Positions 63,752 through 64,000 of a DNA stretch of 64,000 nucleotides are shown here, piece by piece. Under the pieces are notes generated by a model, which made no database searches, was not told where the DNA came from, and worked only from the letters and a program-made list of their open reading frames with translations. Both the position numbers and the translations under genes were made by a program. How positions within the stretch are numbered: the stretch's first letter is position 1; each line of letters begins with the position of its first letter. Source of the stretch: Rhodococcus sp. X156 (lineage in GTDB: Bacteria; Actinomycetota; Actinomycetes; Mycobacteriales; Mycobacteriaceae). The stretch covers positions 3,319,001 through 3,383,000 of the forward strand of contig NZ_CP034766.1 in assembly GCF_004006015.1 (NCBI RefSeq), in the 5' to 3' direction.

Positions 63752-64000
63752 ATGGGCCCCTCGTCCGCAGCGCCGTCCTCCGCGGGCACGGTGCCGCGCG
63801 CGCTGCGCCTGGAGGCGGTCGCCGAGACCGCCGCGCTGGACCGGCTCGCCGGCGTGCTCGGGGCGCAGGACCTGCTCGTCCTGCGCCGCGGGACCTCGCA
63901 GCACGGCGCTGGGTCCGCAGAGCCGCGCTTCCGCCTGGTCGGTGGGGTCGGCGCCGGCGAGCGCTGGGCCGGCGGGCTGTGGCTGGACCCGCGGAGCGAC
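63752..64000 (+). CDS. Unidentified protein, 3' end outside window
   Basis: The first 83 codons are open to the window edge from ATG 63752 with AGGAGA upstream. The start is rich in Ala/Ser, then ETAALDRLAGVLGAQDLLVL and FRLVGGVGAGERWAGG. I recognise no family; a GAF-like or sensor start is conceivable. It is divergent from the minus arm, a common place for a regulator. Confidence 0.6.
   Translation, partial: MGPSSAAPSSAGTVPRALRLEAVAETAALDRLAGVLGAQDLLVLRRGTSQHGAGSAEPRFRLVGGVGAGERWAGGLWLDPRSD

Overview
The window is very GC-rich, gene-dense actinobacterial chromosome. Many starts are GTG, genes are coupled by 4-bp ATGA/GTGA overlaps, and several promoters look leaderless. Gene content and order resemble Mycobacteriales (mycobacteria, rhodococci and relatives): trmH-pyrE-(Rv0383c-like)-clpB, dnaK-grpE-dnaJ-hspR, an Rv0338c-like Fe-S reductase beside an Rv0337c-like aminotransferase, an Rv0247c-0250c-like succinate dehydrogenase block, a WS/DGAT acyltransferase and an NDMA-dependent alcohol dehydrogenase. 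These comparisons are from memory of M. tuberculosis, not from a search. I see no rRNA, tRNA, CRISPR array, insertion sequence or phage gene.

Layout. 1-7.2 kb: a DedA protein (5' cut), GH76, TrmH-type methyltransferase, PyrE, an SDR, a membrane-anchored protein and ClpB. 7.3-10.3 kb: EthD-like protein, SDR and WS/DGAT. 10.4-14.6 kb: the HspR-regulated dnaK operon; HAIR operators lie before dnaK (two) and clpB (one). 14.8-20.6 kb: Fe-S oxidoreductase, aminotransferase, small membrane protein and acyl-CoA dehydrogenase. 20.7-23.6 kb: TetR, flavin monooxygenase and lysoplasmalogenase-like operon. 23.6-27.4 kb: succinate dehydrogenase operon with an unusual triplicated sdhA/sdhB junction. 27.5-28.7 kb: alcohol dehydrogenase ending at a perfect hairpin. 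28.8-32.6 kb: siderophore ABC importer behind an IdeR/DtxR box. 32.7-35.3 kb: Ni/Co ECF importer with a Nur-like box over its promoter and a frameshift in the cbiM-like gene. 35.5-42.2 kb: mixed small genes, an ECF sigma factor with a SnoaL domain, and a CDGSH / iron redox enzyme / HemK2-like methyltransferase group.

42.4-63.6 kb is one large exopolysaccharide locus made of two converging arms. The plus arm encodes the initiating phosphoglycosyltransferase, a Wzy/ligase-like protein, two GT4 enzymes and two PslG-like exported glycosidases. The minus arm encodes AcpS, a small acyl carrier protein, an acyl-CoA-dehydrogenase-like flavoprotein, an amino acid:[carrier protein] ligase, a DUF1839 protein, a GH2 enzyme, a double alpha/beta hydrolase resembling exosortase-A-associated hydrolases, a Wzz-like protein, two GT4 enzymes and a flippase. 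Almost every gene on the minus arm overlaps or abuts the next. This links charging of an amino acid onto a dedicated carrier protein with assembly of a cell-surface polysaccharide, and it is the best candidate here for an undescribed system. Inference: a carrier-bound amino acid is made, possibly oxidised, and used to decorate a lipid-linked repeat unit before export.

The locus has recurring short tandem duplications (15, 16 and 23-24 bp) inside or at the ends of genes. A divergent, truncated gene at the right edge may be the regulator of the exopolysaccharide minus arm.
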